The notes beneath the pieces were generated by a model. That model made no database searches, was not told the origin of the DNA, and worked only from the letters and a program-made list of their open reading frames with translations. Below are positions 22,951-32,398 of a DNA stretch of 43,374 nt, in pieces; position 1 is the first letter of the stretch, and each line of letters opens with the position of its first letter. This DNA comes from Oscillospiraceae bacterium (GTDB taxonomy: Bacteria > Bacillota > Clostridia > Oscillospirales > Ruminococcaceae). A program made the position numbers and the translations under genes. The DNA is taken from contig JAKSPK010000017.1 of the NCBI GenBank assembly GCA_024404875.1, positions 1 through 43,374 on the forward strand. Direction: 5' to 3'.

Positions 22951-23784
22951 ATGGCAATCAAGGCTTATAAGCCGACAACTCCGGGCCGCCGCGGCATGAC
23001 CGTGACAGACTACTCCGGTCTCTCCAAGGGAGGTCCTGAGAAGTCTCTCTGCGTCACGCTCAAGAAGAAGTCCGGTCGTAATAACTTAGGCAGAATCACC
23101 GTTCGCCATCACGGCGGCGGCAATCGTACAAAGTACAGACTCATCGACTTCAAGCGCAACAAGGACGGCATGAACGCAACCGTCATGACTCTTGAGTACG
23201 ATCCGAACCGCAGCGCATTTATCGCTCTCATTCAGTATGAAGACGGCGAGAAGCGCTACATTCTCGCACCGAATGACCTTAAGGTCGGCGACACTGTTCG
23301 CTCCGGTGCAGATTGCGATATCAAGCCGGGCAACGCTCTCCCGCTGAGTGCAATTCCGGTCGGTACCTTCATTCACAACATTGAGCTTTATCCCGGTAAG
23401 GGCGGTCAGCTTGTTCGTTCCGCCGGCAACCAGGCACAGCTCATGTCTAAGGAAGGTGCATACGCACTGGTTCGTCTGCCCTCCGGCGAAATGAGAAGAG
23501 TTCCGGTCATCGGCAAGGCAACGATCGGTCAGGTCTCTAACATTGACCACATCAATGTTCACATCGGTAAGGCCGGCCGTACCCGTCACATGGGTATCCG
23601 TCCGACAGTCCGCGGTTCCGTTATGAACCCGAATGACCATCCGCACGGCGGTGGTGAGGGCAAGTCCCCGATCGGACGTCCGGGTCCTGTAACCCCGTGG
23701 GGTAAGCCCGCTCTGGGTTACAAAACCCGTAAGCATCACAAGCCTTCCGATAAGCTCATCGTGAAGCGCCGCAATGGTAAATAA
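22951..23784 (+). CDS. rplB: 50S ribosomal protein L2
   Basis: A 277-residue 23S-binding protein near the peptidyl-transferase centre. [20 protein letters not shown], the RNA-binding core [20 protein letters not shown], and [18 protein letters not shown] with the conserved late histidine are all present; the C-terminal extension [17 protein letters not shown] is normal. Full length. ATG after GAGGAG. 19 bases to rpsS. Confidence 0.98.
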   Translation: MAIKAYKPTTPGRRGMTVTDYSGLSKGGPEKSLCVTLKKKSGRNNLGRITVRHHGGGNRTKYRLIDFKRNKDGMNATVMTLEYDPNRSAFIALIQYEDGEKRYILAPNDLKVGDTVRSGADCDIKPGNALPLSAIPVGTFIHNIELYPGKGGQLVRSAGNQAQLMSKEGAYALVRLPSGEMRRVPVIGKATIGQVSNIDHINVHIGKAGRTRHMGIRPTVRGSVMNPNDHPHGGGEGKSPIGRPGPVTPWGKPALGYKTRKHHKPSDKLIVKRRNGK

Positions 23785-23803
23785 GAAAGGAGGCTGACGA
23801 ACC

Positions 23804-24088
23804 ATGAGCAGAAGTGTGAAAAAGGGCCCGTTTGTTCAGGAAGCCCTTTATAAGCGTGTTGTCGCTATGAATGAAACCGGTGAAAAGAAGGTTCTCAAGA
23901 CATGGAGCCGTTCTTCTACGATTTTCCCGGAATTTGTCGGCCACACCTTCGCCGTCCATGACGGACGCAAGCACGTTCCGGTCTTCGTGACCGAGGAAAT
24001 GATCGGCCACAAGCTCGGCGAGTTTGCACCGACCAGAACGTTTAAGGGCCATGCCGGTTCCAAGACATCCAACAACGGCAAGAAGTAA
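23804..24088 (+). CDS. rpsS: 30S ribosomal protein S19
   Basis: A 94-residue 30S head protein that forms the bridge with the A-site finger. [48 protein letters not shown] and [18 protein letters not shown] are family signatures. ATG after AAAGGAGG. Full length, inside the S10 operon between L2 and L22 as in nearly all bacteria. Confidence 0.98.
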   Translation: MSRSVKKGPFVQEALYKRVVAMNETGEKKVLKTWSRSSTIFPEFVGHTFAVHDGRKHVPVFVTEEMIGHKLGEFAPTRTFKGHAGSKTSNNGKK

Positions 24089-24108
24089 TCGGAAGGAGGA
24101 AATAACGC

Positions 24109-24474
24109 ATGGCACAGAATGAAATGAACTACGAGCCGGAAGCGAAGGCGATCCTCCGCGGCGAACGCATCTCCCCCAGAAAGGTGCAGATTGTTCTCGA
24201 CCTGATCCGCAATCAGCCGGTTGACAAGGCGCTCGCTGCGCTCGATCTGACTCCGAAGGCTGCCTGCCCGATCGTTAAGAAGCTGCTGAATTCCGCGATC
24301 GCAAATGCAGACAACAATCATTCCATGAATAAGGAAGCACTTTATGTTGCAGCTTGCTATGTCGGCCCGGGCCCGATCCTGAAGCGGATCCAGCCGCGCG
24401 CACAGGGCAGAGCATTCCGCATCAACAAGCGCACCTCGAATATCACCATTATTCTGAAGGAAAGGGAGGCATAA
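24109..24474 (+). CDS. rplV: 50S ribosomal protein L22
   Basis: A 121-residue protein whose long beta hairpin lines the exit tunnel and can carry macrolide-resistance changes. ISPRKVQIVLDLIRNQPVDKAL, KKLLNSAIANADNNHSMNKEALYV and the hairpin GPILKRIQPRAQGRAFRINKRTSN match the family, with no visible deletion or insertion in the hairpin. ATG after AAGGAGG; three bases separate it from rpsC. Confidence 0.98.
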   Translation: MAQNEMNYEPEAKAILRGERISPRKVQIVLDLIRNQPVDKALAALDLTPKAACPIVKKLLNSAIANADNNHSMNKEALYVAACYVGPGPILKRIQPRAQGRAFRINKRTSNITIILKEREA

Positions 24475-24477
24475 TCC

Positions 24478-25332
24478 ATGGGACAGAAAGTCAATCCGCA
24501 CGGCATGAGAGTCGGCATCATTAAGGACTGGGATTCCCGCTGGTTCGCTGATAAGAAGCATTTCGGCGATACGCTCGTTGAGGATTATAACCTCCGCGAG
24601 TTCATCAAGAAGAAGCTCTATGCAGCAGGCATTGCTCGCGTCGAGATCGAGCGTCTGCCGGAGAAGGTTCGCATCCACATCCACTGCGCAAAGCCGGGTC
24701 TTATCATCGGCAGAGGCGGTGCTGAGATCGACAAGCTCCGCGCAAGCATCGAGAAGCGCATCGGCAAATCCGCAGCAATCAACATCATCGAGATCAAGAA
24801 CATGGATCTCTCTGCACAGCTTGTCGCTGAGAAGATCGCTGCTGACCTCGAAAACCGTGTATCCTTCCGTCGCGCTATGAAGGGTTCTATCGGCAGAACG
24901 ATGAAGTCCGGCGCAAAGGGCATCAAGATTAAGTGCGGCGGCCGTCTCGGCGGTGCTGAAATCGCACGTTCTGAGTGCTATCATGAGGGTACTATCCCGC
25001 TGCAGACCATCCGTGCCGACATCGACTACGGCTTTGCTGAGGCAAACACCACTTACGGCAGAATCGGCATTAAGGTCTGGATCTACAAGGGCGAGATCCT
25101 GAAGGGCGACGCTGCAAAGGCAGCCGCAAACAAGGAGCGCTATGAGCGCAAGAATGACCGTTCCCGCGACAACAGACGCCGCAGAGATGACCGCAACGGC
25201 GGTGACCGCGGCGACCGCAGACCGCGCCGCGATTTCAACGGCAACGGCAGCGGCGACCGCAGACCGCGCGGTGACCGCCCGATGAACAGAAGAGAAGGAG
25301 GTTCCGCAAATGCTGCTTCCAAAGAGAGTTAA
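24478..25332 (+). CDS. rpsC: 30S ribosomal protein S3 with Arg/Asp/Gly-rich tail
   Basis: A 284-residue protein at the mRNA entry channel. The KH domain ([16 protein letters not shown], about 75-95) and C-terminal domain ([20 protein letters not shown], about 140-160; [18 protein letters not shown]) are normal. Typical S3 ends near 215-230; here about 60 extra residues follow ([38 protein letters not shown]). This low-complexity, basic tail should be disordered and could contact mRNA or rRNA, which is inference. The tail holds a 20-base direct repeat, and the last 23 bases overlap rplP, whose AAGGAGG lies in this gene. Confidence 0.97.
   Translation: MGQKVNPHGMRVGIIKDWDSRWFADKKHFGDTLVEDYNLREFIKKKLYAAGIARVEIERLPEKVRIHIHCAKPGLIIGRGGAEIDKLRASIEKRIGKSAAINIIEIKNMDLSAQLVAEKIAADLENRVSFRRAMKGSIGRTMKSGAKGIKIKCGGRLGGAEIARSECYHEGTIPLQTIRADIDYGFAEANTTYGRIGIKVWIYKGEILKGDAAKAAANKERYERKNDRSRDNRRRRDDRNGGDRGDRRPRRDFNGNGSGDRRPRGDRPMNRREGGSANAASKES
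25208..25269 (+). repeat. 20-base direct repeat inside the rpsC tail
   Basis: GCGGCGACCGCAGACCGCGC occurs at 25208-25227 and again at 25250-25269, 42 bases apart, so in frame; each copy encodes GDRRPR. This suggests the tail grew by in-frame duplication. Confidence 0.8.
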
Positions 25333-25756
25333 GTATCGCCGCGTTCACAGAGGCCGTCTCACCGGCAAGGCATACCGCGGCAATAAGGTAGTATACGGCG
25401 ATTTCGGCCTGGTGGCTCTTGAACCGTCCTGGATCACTTCCAACCAGATCGAGGCAGCCCGTATCGCAATGACCCGTCGTATCAAGCGTGGCGGTAAAGT
25501 TTGGATCAAGATTTTCCCGGATAAGCCGATCACTGAGAAGCCGGCTGAAACACGAATGGGTTCCGGTAAGGGTTCTCCTGAGTACTGGGTCGCGGTTGTT
25601 AAGCCGGGCAGAGTCATGTTCGAGATCGGTGCCGATAAGGATAAGCCGATTTCTCAGGAAGATCTGAGAGATGCACTGCGTCTGGCAATGCATAAGCTGC
25701 CGGTTAAGTGCAAGATCGTTGCAAAAGATGAGCAGGCAGGAGGTGCAGAGGCATGA
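25310..25756 (+). CDS. rplP: 50S ribosomal protein L16
   Basis: A 148-residue protein placed by the A-site tRNA elbow and needed late in 50S assembly. [59 protein letters not shown] and [15 protein letters not shown] match the family. The ATG, set by AAGGAGG nine bases before it, lies inside the last codons of rpsC in another frame, a 23-base overlap. The stop overlaps rpmC by four bases. Confidence 0.98.
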   Translation: MLLPKRVKYRRVHRGRLTGKAYRGNKVVYGDFGLVALEPSWITSNQIEAARIAMTRRIKRGGKVWIKIFPDKPITEKPAETRMGSGKGSPEYWVAVVKPGRVMFEIGADKDKPISQEDLRDALRLAMHKLPVKCKIVAKDEQAGGAEA

Positions 25757-25950
25757 AGGCATCCGATATCAGAGATATGAGCTATGAAGAAATGGCTGCG
25801 CAGCTCCAGACTTTGAAAGAGGAGCTTTTCAACCTCCGTTTCCAGCTCGCGGCGAATCAGCTTGAGAACACCGCAAGACTCAAGGCTGTCAAGAAGGACA
25901 TCGCCAGAGTCAAGACTTGTATGCGTGCAGCACAGTCTGCCAACGCATAA
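25753..25950 (+). CDS. rpmC: 50S ribosomal protein L29
   Basis: A 65-residue two-helix protein at the tunnel exit beside L23. [41 protein letters not shown] and [11 protein letters not shown] are the family pattern. Coupled to rplP by ATGA, with AGGAGG inside rplP. 18 bases to rpsQ. Confidence 0.97.
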   Translation: MKASDIRDMSYEEMAAQLQTLKEELFNLRFQLAANQLENTARLKAVKKDIARVKTCMRAAQSANA

Positions 25951-25968
25951 GGAAGGAGGACGAAAGTC

Positions 25969-26235
25969 ATGAGTGAAGCAACTGAAAGAAACCTGCGCAA
26001 GACCCGTACGGGTAAGGTCGTCAGCGATAAGATGGATAAGACCGTTGTCGTCGCGATCGCTGATAATGTTCAGCATCCGCTCTACAAGAAGATCGTCAAG
26101 CGCACCATTAAGCTCAAGGCTCACGATGAGAACAATGAGTGCAGAATCGGTGACCGCGTGCTTGTCATGGAGACACGTCCGCTTTCCAAGGACAAGAGAT
26201 GGCGTGTTGTCGAGATCATTGAAAAGGCGAAATAA
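25969..26235 (+). CDS. rpsQ: 30S ribosomal protein S17
   Basis: An 88-residue early-assembly OB-fold protein. [40 protein letters not shown] and [21 protein letters not shown] are family signatures. ATG after AAGGAGG. It closes the first half of the block; a 95-base gap with a nested hairpin precedes rplN, at the S10/spc operon boundary known in E. coli. Confidence 0.98.
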   Translation: MSEATERNLRKTRTGKVVSDKMDKTVVVAIADNVQHPLYKKIVKRTIKLKAHDENNECRIGDRVLVMETRPLSKDKRWRVVEIIEKAK

Positions 26236-26256
26236 TTTTCCGTCATAATGAAACTG

Positions 26257-26307
26257 GTACCCATTCAGCAGATCCGAACGGCAAAATCCGTGCGGAGCGA
26301 CGGGTAC
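26257..26307 (+). repeat. Nested stem-loop at the S10/spc boundary (rpsQ-rplN gap)
   Basis: GTACCC (26257-26262) pairs with GGGTAC (26302-26307). Inside, CCG-A-ACGG (26274-26281) pairs with CCGT-G-CGG (26288-26295) around the loop CAAAAT, with one A-G mismatch. No T-run follows, so it is not a terminator. It lies where E. coli starts the spc operon and could be a processing or binding site. Confidence 0.65.
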
Positions 26308-26330
26308 GATACAGATAGGAGGAACCTGCT

Positions 26331-26699
26331 GTGATTCAAATGCAGTCTTACTTAAAGGTTGCAGACAACACCGGCGCTAAGGAGCTTATGTGCATCCGTG
26401 TGCTGGGCGGCACCCGCAGACGCTATGCGAACATTGGTGACGTTGTCGTGGCATCCGTTAAGAAAGCAACACCCGGCGGCGTTGTTAAAAAGGGCGATGT
26501 CGTCAAGGCAGTGATCGTCCGTTCCGCGAAGGGTCTCCGCAGAGATGACGGAACCTACATTCGCTTCGATGAGAACGCTGCGGTCATCATCAAGGAAGAC
26601 AAGACACCGCGCGGCACCCGTATTTTTGGACCGGTTGCAAGAGAGCTGAGAGAGCATGACTATGTCAAGATCCTCTCCCTCGCGCCGGAAGTCCTGTGA
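26331..26699 (+). CDS. rplN: 50S ribosomal protein L14
   Basis: A 122-residue protein at the 50S/30S interface; binding site of Rsf[62 protein letters not shown] and [13 protein letters not shown] match the family. The start is GTG at 26331-26333 (MIQMQ, the universal L14 N-terminus) with AGGAGG eight bases before; an ATG three codons in would shorten the conserved N-terminus. Confidence 0.97.
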   Translation: MIQMQSYLKVADNTGAKELMCIRVLGGTRRRYANIGDVVVASVKKATPGGVVKKGDVVKAVIVRSAKGLRRDDGTYIRFDENAAVIIKEDKTPRGTRIFGPVARELREHDYVKILSLAPEVL

Positions 26700-26714
26700 T
26701 GTGGAGGTGTCCAG

Positions 26715-27074
26715 ATGAGTAATGTTCATGTAAAGAAGGGCGATACAGTTCGCCTGCTCGTCGGTGATCCCGCTGACAAGTACACCGATATCGAAAAGAA
26801 GAAGATCAAGACCGGCAAGGTGCTTGAGGTTAGCCCGAAGGAAGGCAAGGTCATCGTTGAAGGTATCAACATGATTACCAAGCATGTCAAGCCCACCAGA
26901 GTCGGTCAGCAGGGCGGCATCGTTAAGGCTGAGTCCCCGATCTACGCCTGCAAGGTTCAGCTGATCTGCCCGAAGTGCGGCAAGCCCACCAGAGTCGGCC
27001 ACAGCATCGAGCAGGATGGCGACAAGAAGGTCAAGATGCGTGTCTGTAAGAAGTGCGGCGCGAAGTTTGAGTAA
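26715..27074 (+). CDS. rplX: 50S ribosomal protein L24
   Basis: A 119-residue KOW-fold assembly initiator. [38 protein letters not shown] and [23 protein letters not shown] match the family. The C-terminus has two CxxC pairs (CPKCG and CKKCG), a zinc-ribbon-like feature found in some bacterial L24 but not in E. coli. ATG after GGAGGTG. Confidence 0.97.
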   Translation: MSNVHVKKGDTVRLLVGDPADKYTDIEKKKIKTGKVLEVSPKEGKVIVEGINMITKHVKPTRVGQQGGIVKAESPIYACKVQLICPKCGKPTRVGHSIEQDGDKKVKMRVCKKCGAKFE

Positions 27075-27086
27075 AGGAGAACGATG

Positions 27087-27626
27087 ATGGCAAGATTGAG
27101 AGATTTTTATGTCAGCACCGTCGCTCCGGCGCTGATGAGCAAGTTCGGCTATAAGAACGTGATGCAGATCCCGCGTCTCGACAAGGTTGTTGTGAATGTC
27201 GGCGCAGGTGAGGCAAAAGATAACGCAAAGGCAATCGACGCGATCATGGGCGATCTTTCCCTGATCACCGGTCAGCGTCCGGTTGTCTGCCGTGCAAAGA
27301 AATCCGTTGCAAACTTCAAGCTCCGTGAGGGTATGCCGATCGGCGTCAAGGTTACGCTGCGCGGTGAGAAGATGTGGGATTTCGTTGACAAGCTGTTCAA
27401 CGTCGCGTTCCCGCGTGTTCGTGACTTCCGCGGCATCAATCCGAATTCCTTCGACGGTAAGGGCAACTACTCTACCGGTATCAAGGAACAGCTCATTTTC
27501 CCTGAAATTGAGTATGATAAGATCGACAAGGTCCGCGGTATGGATATCAACTTCATCACGACCGCAGCGACCGACGAGGAAGCAAAAGAGCTGCTCTCGC
27601 TGCTCGGTGCTCCGTTTGCGAAGTGA
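27087..27626 (+). CDS. rplE: 50S ribosomal protein L5
   Basis: A 179-residue protein that binds 5S rRNA and the P-site t[77 protein letters not shown] and [13 protein letters not shown] are family signatures. Two ATG codons in tandem lie at 27084 and 27087; the second is preferred because AAAGGAG is seven bases before it and only four before the first. Confidence 0.97.
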   Translation: MARLRDFYVSTVAPALMSKFGYKNVMQIPRLDKVVVNVGAGEAKDNAKAIDAIMGDLSLITGQRPVVCRAKKSVANFKLREGMPIGVKVTLRGEKMWDFVDKLFNVAFPRVRDFRGINPNSFDGKGNYSTGIKEQLIFPEIEYDKIDKVRGMDINFITTAATDEEAKELLSLLGAPFAK

Positions 27627-27639
27627 TTAGGAGGACGAC

Positions 27640-27825
27640 ATGGCAAAGAAATCTATGATCCTGAAGCAGCAGAGAGCGCCGAAGTTTTCGACGCGCGCTT
27701 ATAACAGATGCAAAATCTGCGGCAGACCCCACGCCTACCTCAGAAAGTTCGGTATTTGCCGAATCTGCTTCCGAGAGCTTGCACACGATGGACAGATCCC
27801 CGGTGTCAAGAAGGCCAGCTGGTAA
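27640..27825 (+). CDS. rpsZ: 30S ribosomal protein S14, zinc type
   Basis: A 61-residue short S14 with a complete zinc-binding set Cys24, Cys27, Cys40 and Cys43 ([24 protein letters not shown]). The short zinc form is typical of Gram-positive bacteria; many keep a longer zinc-free paralogue elsewhere for zinc starvation, which cannot be judged from this window. ATG after AGGAGG, 13 bases after rplE. Confidence 0.97.
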   Translation: MAKKSMILKQQRAPKFSTRAYNRCKICGRPHAYLRKFGICRICFRELAHDGQIPGVKKASW

Positions 27826-27858
27826 ACCGGACGATAGTAGTAAAGGAGGTCAATTGGT

Positions 27859-28257
27859 ATGCAAATTTCTGATACCATTGCGGATCTGCTGACCAGAATC
27901 CGCAACGCTGCTACAGCAAAGCACGCAACCGTTGATGTTCCTGCTTCCAATGTTAAGAAGGCCATCACCCAGATCCTGACCGATGAGGGCTATGTCAAGA
28001 GCTTTCAGGTCATCGATGATGGCAAGCAGGGCATTATCCGCATCACTCTGAAGTACGACGAGAACAGAGCTTCCGTTATCAGCGGCCTGCGCCGCATTTC
28101 CAAGCCGGGTCTGAGAATCTACAGCTCCTGCGCGGATATGCCGAAGGTTCGCAAGGGTCTCGGCATCGTTATCGTCTCGACTTCTAAGGGTATTATGACC
28201 GACAAGAAGGCTAGAGAGCTCAATGTCGGCGGCGAGGTTCTCGCTTACGTTTGGTAA
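27859..28257 (+). CDS. rpsH: 30S ribosomal protein S8
   Basis: A 132-residue primary 16S-binding protein; in E. coli it is also the repressor of the spc operon. [48 protein letters not shown] and [22 protein letters not shown] match the family. ATG after AAAGGAGG. No obvious copy of an S8-binding helix was identified in the operon by eye. Confidence 0.97.
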   Translation: MQISDTIADLLTRIRNAATAKHATVDVPASNVKKAITQILTDEGYVKSFQVIDDGKQGIIRITLKYDENRASVISGLRRISKPGLRIYSSCADMPKVRKGLGIVIVSTSKGIMTDKKARELNVGGEVLAYVW

Positions 28258-28275
28258 TAAAGGAGGAAACGCATC

Positions 28276-28824
28276 ATGTCCAGAATCGGAAGACTGCCGA
28301 TCGCGATTCCTGCCGGCGTCAATGTAACTGTTGACGAGAACAATCTGGTCTCTGTTAAGGGACCGAAGGGCGAGAACAGCTATCGCGCAAATGCAGCAAT
28401 GCAGGTCAAGGTGGAAGACGGTCATGTCACTGTTGTCCGCCCGAATGACAGCAAAGAGAACCGCGCTCTGCACGGTCTCACAAGAACGCTCATCGCGAAC
28501 ATGATCTTCGGTGTGAACGAGGGCTTCAAGAAAACACTCCAGATTGAGGGCGTTGGCTACCGTGCAAAGAAGGACGGCAAGAATCTTGTCATGAACCTCG
28601 GCTATTCGCACGATGTCGTCATGCCGGAACCCGATGGCATTACCATTGATGTGCCGAATACAAACACGATCATCATTAACGGCTGCGACAAGCAGCAGGT
28701 CGGTCAGTTTGCAGCAGAAGTCCGCGAGAAGCGTCCGCCGGAGCCTTATAAGGGCAAGGGCATTCGCTACGAGGGCGAGCACATCATCCGTAAGGAAGGT
28801 AAGGCCGGTAAGGGCAAGAAGTAA
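28276..28824 (+). CDS. rplF: 50S ribosomal protein L6
   Basis: A 182-residue protein with two similar domains, bound near the sarcin-ricin loop. MSRIGRLPIAIPAGVNV, VKGPKGE, ALHGLTRTLIANMIFGVNEGF, LQIEGVGYRAKKDGK and RPPEPYKGKGIRYEGE are family signatures. Full length. ATG after AAAGGAGG. Confidence 0.98.
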   Translation: MSRIGRLPIAIPAGVNVTVDENNLVSVKGPKGENSYRANAAMQVKVEDGHVTVVRPNDSKENRALHGLTRTLIANMIFGVNEGFKKTLQIEGVGYRAKKDGKNLVMNLGYSHDVVMPEPDGITIDVPNTNTIIINGCDKQQVGQFAAEVREKRPPEPYKGKGIRYEGEHIIRKEGKAGKGKK

Positions 28825-28842
28825 GGAGAAAGGTGAATTGCT

Positions 28843-29202
28843 ATGGTAAAGAAAATTGACAGCAACAAAGCCCGTCTCAAGAGACACCGCAGAGTTCGTG
28901 CAAAGATCTCAGGTACTGCTCAGCGTCCGAGACTCAGCGTTTACCGCTCCACAAAGCACATCTACGCTCAGCTGATTGATGATGTCGCAGGTGTGACGCT
29001 CGCTTCTGCTTCGAGCCAGGAAAAAGGCTTCGAGGGCAACGGCGGCAACAAGGAGGGTGCGCGTCTTGTCGGTGCTGCAATCGCTAAGAAGGCAGCAGAC
29101 AAGGGCATTACCGAAGTCGTATTTGACCGTGGCGGCTATCTCTACCACGGCAGAGTTCAGGAACTTGCAGACGGCGCCCGTGAAAATGGGCTCCAGTTCT
29201 AA
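28843..29202 (+). CDS. rplR: 50S ribosomal protein L18
   Basis: A 119-residue 5S rRNA-binding protein. [80 protein letters not shown] match the family. ATG after AAGGAGAAAGGTG. 17 bases to rpsE. Confidence 0.97.
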   Translation: MVKKIDSNKARLKRHRRVRAKISGTAQRPRLSVYRSTKHIYAQLIDDVAGVTLASASSQEKGFEGNGGNKEGARLVGAAIAKKAADKGITEVVFDRGGYLYHGRVQELADGARENGLQF

Positions 29203-29219
29203 TGAAGGAGGGACTTTGA

Positions 29220-29723
29220 TTGGCACTGATTGATGCAACAAACATGGAGCTGATGGAAAGAGTCGTTTCCATCAACCGTGTCAGCAAGACCGTTAAGGGC
29301 GGCCGTATCATGAAGTTCTCCGCACTCGTTGTGGTCGGAGACGGAAACGGCATTGTCGGCTTCGGTCTCGGCAAGTCCGGCGAAGTTCCGGATGCGATCC
29401 GCAAGGGCATCGAAGATGCGAAGAAGAACCTTGTCCGCATCAACCTTCGCGGAACTACCATCCCGCATGAGGTCATCGGTAAATTCGGTGCAGGCCGCGT
29501 TCTTATGATGCCGGCTGCTCCTGGTACCGGTGTGATCGCAGGCGGTCCGGTCCGTGCGGTCATCGAAATGGCCGGCATTCAGGATATCCGTACCAAGAGC
29601 CAGCGTTCCAATAACCCGTGCAATGTTGTCCGCGCAACGATCGCAGGTCTCTGCGAATGCGTAGATGCAAAATCTGTCGCAGCAAAGCGCGGCAAGACAA
29701 CTGCCGAGATCTTCGGCAAATAA
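29220..29723 (+). CDS. rpsE: 30S ribosomal protein S5
   Basis: A 167-residue protein at the mRNA entry and decoding side, linked to translational accuracy and spectinomycin response. [63 protein letters not shown] and GSNNPCNVV-like [12 protein letters not shown] are family signatures. The start is TTG (29220-29222) with AAGGAGG eight bases upstream; no nearby in-frame ATG retains the conserved N-terminus with a ribosome site. Confidence 0.97.
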   Translation: MALIDATNMELMERVVSINRVSKTVKGGRIMKFSALVVVGDGNGIVGFGLGKSGEVPDAIRKGIEDAKKNLVRINLRGTTIPHEVIGKFGAGRVLMMPAAPGTGVIAGGPVRAVIEMAGIQDIRTKSQRSNNPCNVVRATIAGLCECVDAKSVAAKRGKTTAEIFGK

Positions 29724-29744
29724 TCGAGTGAGGAGTGAGCGCAA

Positions 29745-29921
29745 ATGGCTAAGAAAATCGAGCTTACAAAAAGCCTGATCGGCAGAAAGCAGGATCAGAT
29801 CGCAACAGCTCATTCCTTGGGTCTCCGCAAGATCGGCGATGTCACAGAGCAGCCTGATAATGCGGCCACTCAGGGCAAGATCAATAAAATCATCCATCTC
29901 GTCAAGGTGACGGAAGAATAA
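29745..29921 (+). CDS. rpmD: 50S ribosomal protein L30
   Basis: A 58-residue protein reading [32 protein letters not shown], and ending [11 protein letters not shown]. KSLIGRKxxQxxTxxxLGLRKIxD is the L30 signature. Its place between rpsE and rplO is the standard one. ATG after GAGGAG about ten bases upstream; stop TAA at 29919-29921. Confidence 0.96.
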   Translation: MAKKIELTKSLIGRKQDQIATAHSLGLRKIGDVTEQPDNAATQGKINKIIHLVKVTEE

Positions 29922-29942
29922 GAGGCAGGGAGGTGCAAACCA

Positions 29943-30386
29943 TTGAAGCTTCATGAATTAACTCCGGCTGCGGATTCCAACCGTCCGGTTAAGCGCATCG
30001 GCAGAGGTCACGGTTCCGGTAACGGCAAGACTGCCGGCAAGGGCCACAAGGGCCAGAATGCTCGTTCCGGCGGCGGTGTCAGAATCGGCTTTGAAGGCGG
30101 CCAGATGCCGCTGGTAAGACGCATCCCGAAGCGCGGATTCCACAATCATTTTGCAGTCAAGTATTCCACTGTGAATGTCGGTGATCTCAACAAGTTTGTT
30201 GAAGGAACCGTTGTTAACGAGGAGCTGCTCAAGGCTTCCGGTCTGATCTCCAAGATCGAGAACGGCGGCATCAAGATCCTCGCCGGCGGCGAGCTGAACA
30301 TCAAGCTGACTGTTCAGGCTGCGAAGTTCTCTGCTGCTGCAGCAGAAAAAATTGAAAAGGTAGGCGGGAAGGCTGAGGTGATGTAA
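29943..30386 (+). CDS. rplO: 50S ribosomal protein L15
   Basis: A 147-residue late-assembly protein with a long unstructured N-terminus. [59 protein letters not shown] match the family. The start is TTG (29943-29945) with GGGAGGTG upstream; MKLHEL is the standard N-terminus. One base separates its stop from the secY start. Confidence 0.97.
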   Translation: MKLHELTPAADSNRPVKRIGRGHGSGNGKTAGKGHKGQNARSGGGVRIGFEGGQMPLVRRIPKRGFHNHFAVKYSTVNVGDLNKFVEGTVVNEELLKASGLISKIENGGIKILAGGELNIKLTVQAAKFSAAAAEKIEKVGGKAEVM

Positions 30387-30387
30387 A

Positions 30388-31725
30388 GTGTTCAAAACGC
30401 TGAGGACTGCTTGGGGTATCCCCGAGATTCGCAAGAAGATTTTGTTCACTCTCTTCATCATCGTGATTTTTCGTCTCGGCTCCGTCATCGTGGTCCCGTT
30501 CCTCGATACGAACGCAGTTACCCAGTGGATGGATGCCAATGCAAAGAATACCGGCAACTTCCTTGAATATCTCAATATTCTTTCCGGCGGCGCGCTTGCA
30601 AAGGCTTCGATGTTTTCGCTCGGCGTTACACCGTTTATCAATGCAAGCATCATCATTCAGCTTTTGACCTATGCGCTCCCACCGCTGGAACGTCTCCAGC
30701 AGGAGGGCGAGGACGGAAGAAAGAAACTCAATACCATTACATCTGTTGTGGCGCTTGGTCTTTCGATCTTCATGTCCGTTGCGTATTATCTGACACTCAA
30801 GAATATGGACGGTGTCAATGCTGTCAAGTATACTGAGGGCGGTCAGGGCTGGTTCGCAATGTTCGTGATTATTGCTTCGTTCATGGCAGGTTCTTCGCTT
30901 GTCATCTGGCTGGGCAATCGAATCAATGAGAATGGCATCGGCAACGGTGTTTCAATCATTCTCTTTGCCGGTATCGTCGCGAGAATTCCTGTCGATGTCG
31001 GTACGCTCTTCGGTCTTGTCATGGACAACCCGAATGAGTATTTCCTCAAGGTTGTTATTTATCTGCTGATCTTCGTCGCAATGGTCGTCGGAATCGTTTT
31101 CATGAACGAGTCTGAGCGCCGGATTCCGGTGCAGTATGCCAAGCGCGTCGTCGGCAGAAAACAGTACGGCGGACAGAGCACGCACATTCCGATTAAGGTG
31201 TGTATGTCCGGTGTTATGCCGATCATCTTCGCGATGAGCTTTATGTCCCTGCCGTCTATGCTGACCATGTTTTGGAAGCCTGTACAGGCGATAACCGAAG
31301 ATACGACCCTTTGGCAGAAGTTCTACTTCTACTTTACCAATTTCTTCAGAACCAGAAGCTATGGTTACGCAGTGCTCTATTTCATCCTGATTATCCTGTT
31401 CAACTACTTCTATGTCGCAATCCAGTACAATCCGGTTGAAATGGCAAATAATCTCCGCCAGTCTAACGGCGGTATCCCCGGCATCCGTCCCGGCAAGCCC
31501 ACCTCCGAATACATCCAGAGAGTTCTCTCGAAGATCGGTCTGGTCGGTGCGGTCTTCCTCGGTATCGTTGCCGTGTTCCCGATCATCTTCCTGAACCTGA
31601 CAAAGCTCGATGTTTCGTCGATGGGCGGTACTTCGATCCTGATCGTGGTCAGTGTTGCGATCGAGACAGTTCGTACTTTGGAATCCCAGTTGATGATGCG
31701 TCATCACAAGGGCTTCCTTGGTTAA
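30388..31725 (+). CDS. secY: Protein translocase subunit SecY
   Basis: A 445-residue membrane channel of the Sec translocon, with about ten membrane segments. RKKILFTLFIIVIFRLGSVI (segment 1), the plug-region LGVTPFINASIIIQLL, GNRINENGIGNGVSIILFAGI, RRIPVQYAKRVVG and SGGxxPGIRPGKPTSEYI-like GGIPGIRPGKPTSEYI are family signatures. The start is GTG (30388-30390) with GAGGTG upstream overlapping the end of rplO. adk follows after 24 bases. Confidence 0.98.
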   Translation: MFKTLRTAWGIPEIRKKILFTLFIIVIFRLGSVIVVPFLDTNAVTQWMDANAKNTGNFLEYLNILSGGALAKASMFSLGVTPFINASIIIQLLTYALPPLERLQQEGEDGRKKLNTITSVVALGLSIFMSVAYYLTLKNMDGVNAVKYTEGGQGWFAMFVIIASFMAGSSLVIWLGNRINENGIGNGVSIILFAGIVARIPVDVGTLFGLVMDNPNEYFLKVVIYLLIFVAMVVGIVFMNESERRIPVQYAKRVVGRKQYGGQSTHIPIKVCMSGVMPIIFAMSFMSLPSMLTMFWKPVQAITEDTTLWQKFYFYFTNFFRTRSYGYAVLYFILIILFNYFYVAIQYNPVEMANNLRQSNGGIPGIRPGKPTSEYIQRVLSKIGLVGAVFLGIVAVFPIIFLNLTKLDVSSMGGTSILIVVSVAIETVRTLESQLMMRHHKGFLG

Positions 31726-31749
31726 TCAATATTGTAAGGAGGCTGCCAT

Positions 31750-32388
31750 ATGAACCTTATTCTCTTGGGTGCGCCCGGTGCCGGTAAAGGTACACAGGCG
31801 GAAGCAATCTCCGCAAAGCTCAGCATCCCGCAGATCTCGACTGGCAATATGCTCCGCGAAGCTGTTAAGAACGGCACTGAGCTGGGGCTGCGCGCAAAGG
31901 CTGCGATGGACAGCGGTGCGTTGGTTTCGGATGATATCGTTATCGGTATTCTGAAGGACCGCATCGCCGAGCCGGATGCTGCGAACGGTTACATTCTTGA
32001 CGGTTTCCCGCGTACCGTCGCACAGGCTGAGGCACTCGACGAGATGGGCGTTTCCATCGACAAGGTGCTTGAAATCCATGTCGCGAACGAGCGCATTATC
32101 GCGAGAATGTCTGGCAGACGTGTCTGCGAAAAATGCGGCGCGTCCTACCACATCGAGTATAAGCCGACAGCTGTTGAGGGCATCTGTGATGTCTGCGGCG
32201 GCAAGGCGGTTCAGCGTGCAGATGATGCACCGGAGACAGTCCTCTCCAGACTTGATGTATATGAGGAGAAAACCGCTCCGCTCAAGGACTACTACGCAAA
32301 GACCGGCAAACTCGTGACCGTTGAAGGTCAGGAGGAAGTCAAGGATACCACGAAGCTCGTCTTTGAGGCACTCGGTATCGAGGGCTGA
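31750..32388 (+). CDS. adk: Adenylate kinase
   Basis: A 212-residue enzyme interconverting AMP, ADP and ATP. P-loop [10 protein letters not shown] (residues 7-16), AMP-binding [22 protein letters not shown], and a long LID with four cysteines, CEKCG and CDVCG, that bind structural zinc as in Gram-positive enzymes. ATG after AAGGAGG. It sits between secY and map as in most Firmicutes. Confidence 0.98.
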   Translation: MNLILLGAPGAGKGTQAEAISAKLSIPQISTGNMLREAVKNGTELGLRAKAAMDSGALVSDDIVIGILKDRIAEPDAANGYILDGFPRTVAQAEALDEMGVSIDKVLEIHVANERIIARMSGRRVCEKCGASYHIEYKPTAVEGICDVCGGKAVQRADDAPETVLSRLDVYEEKTAPLKDYYAKTGKLVTVEGQEEVKDTTKLVFEALGIEG

Positions 32389-32398
32389 TGACATAAAA

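Noticed and set aside
25140-25290. Repeated GACCGC segments as a CRISPR-like or tandem repeat array
   Set aside because: They are codons for Asp-Arg and Arg-Pro-Arg inside the rpsC tail, in frame, with no spacers.
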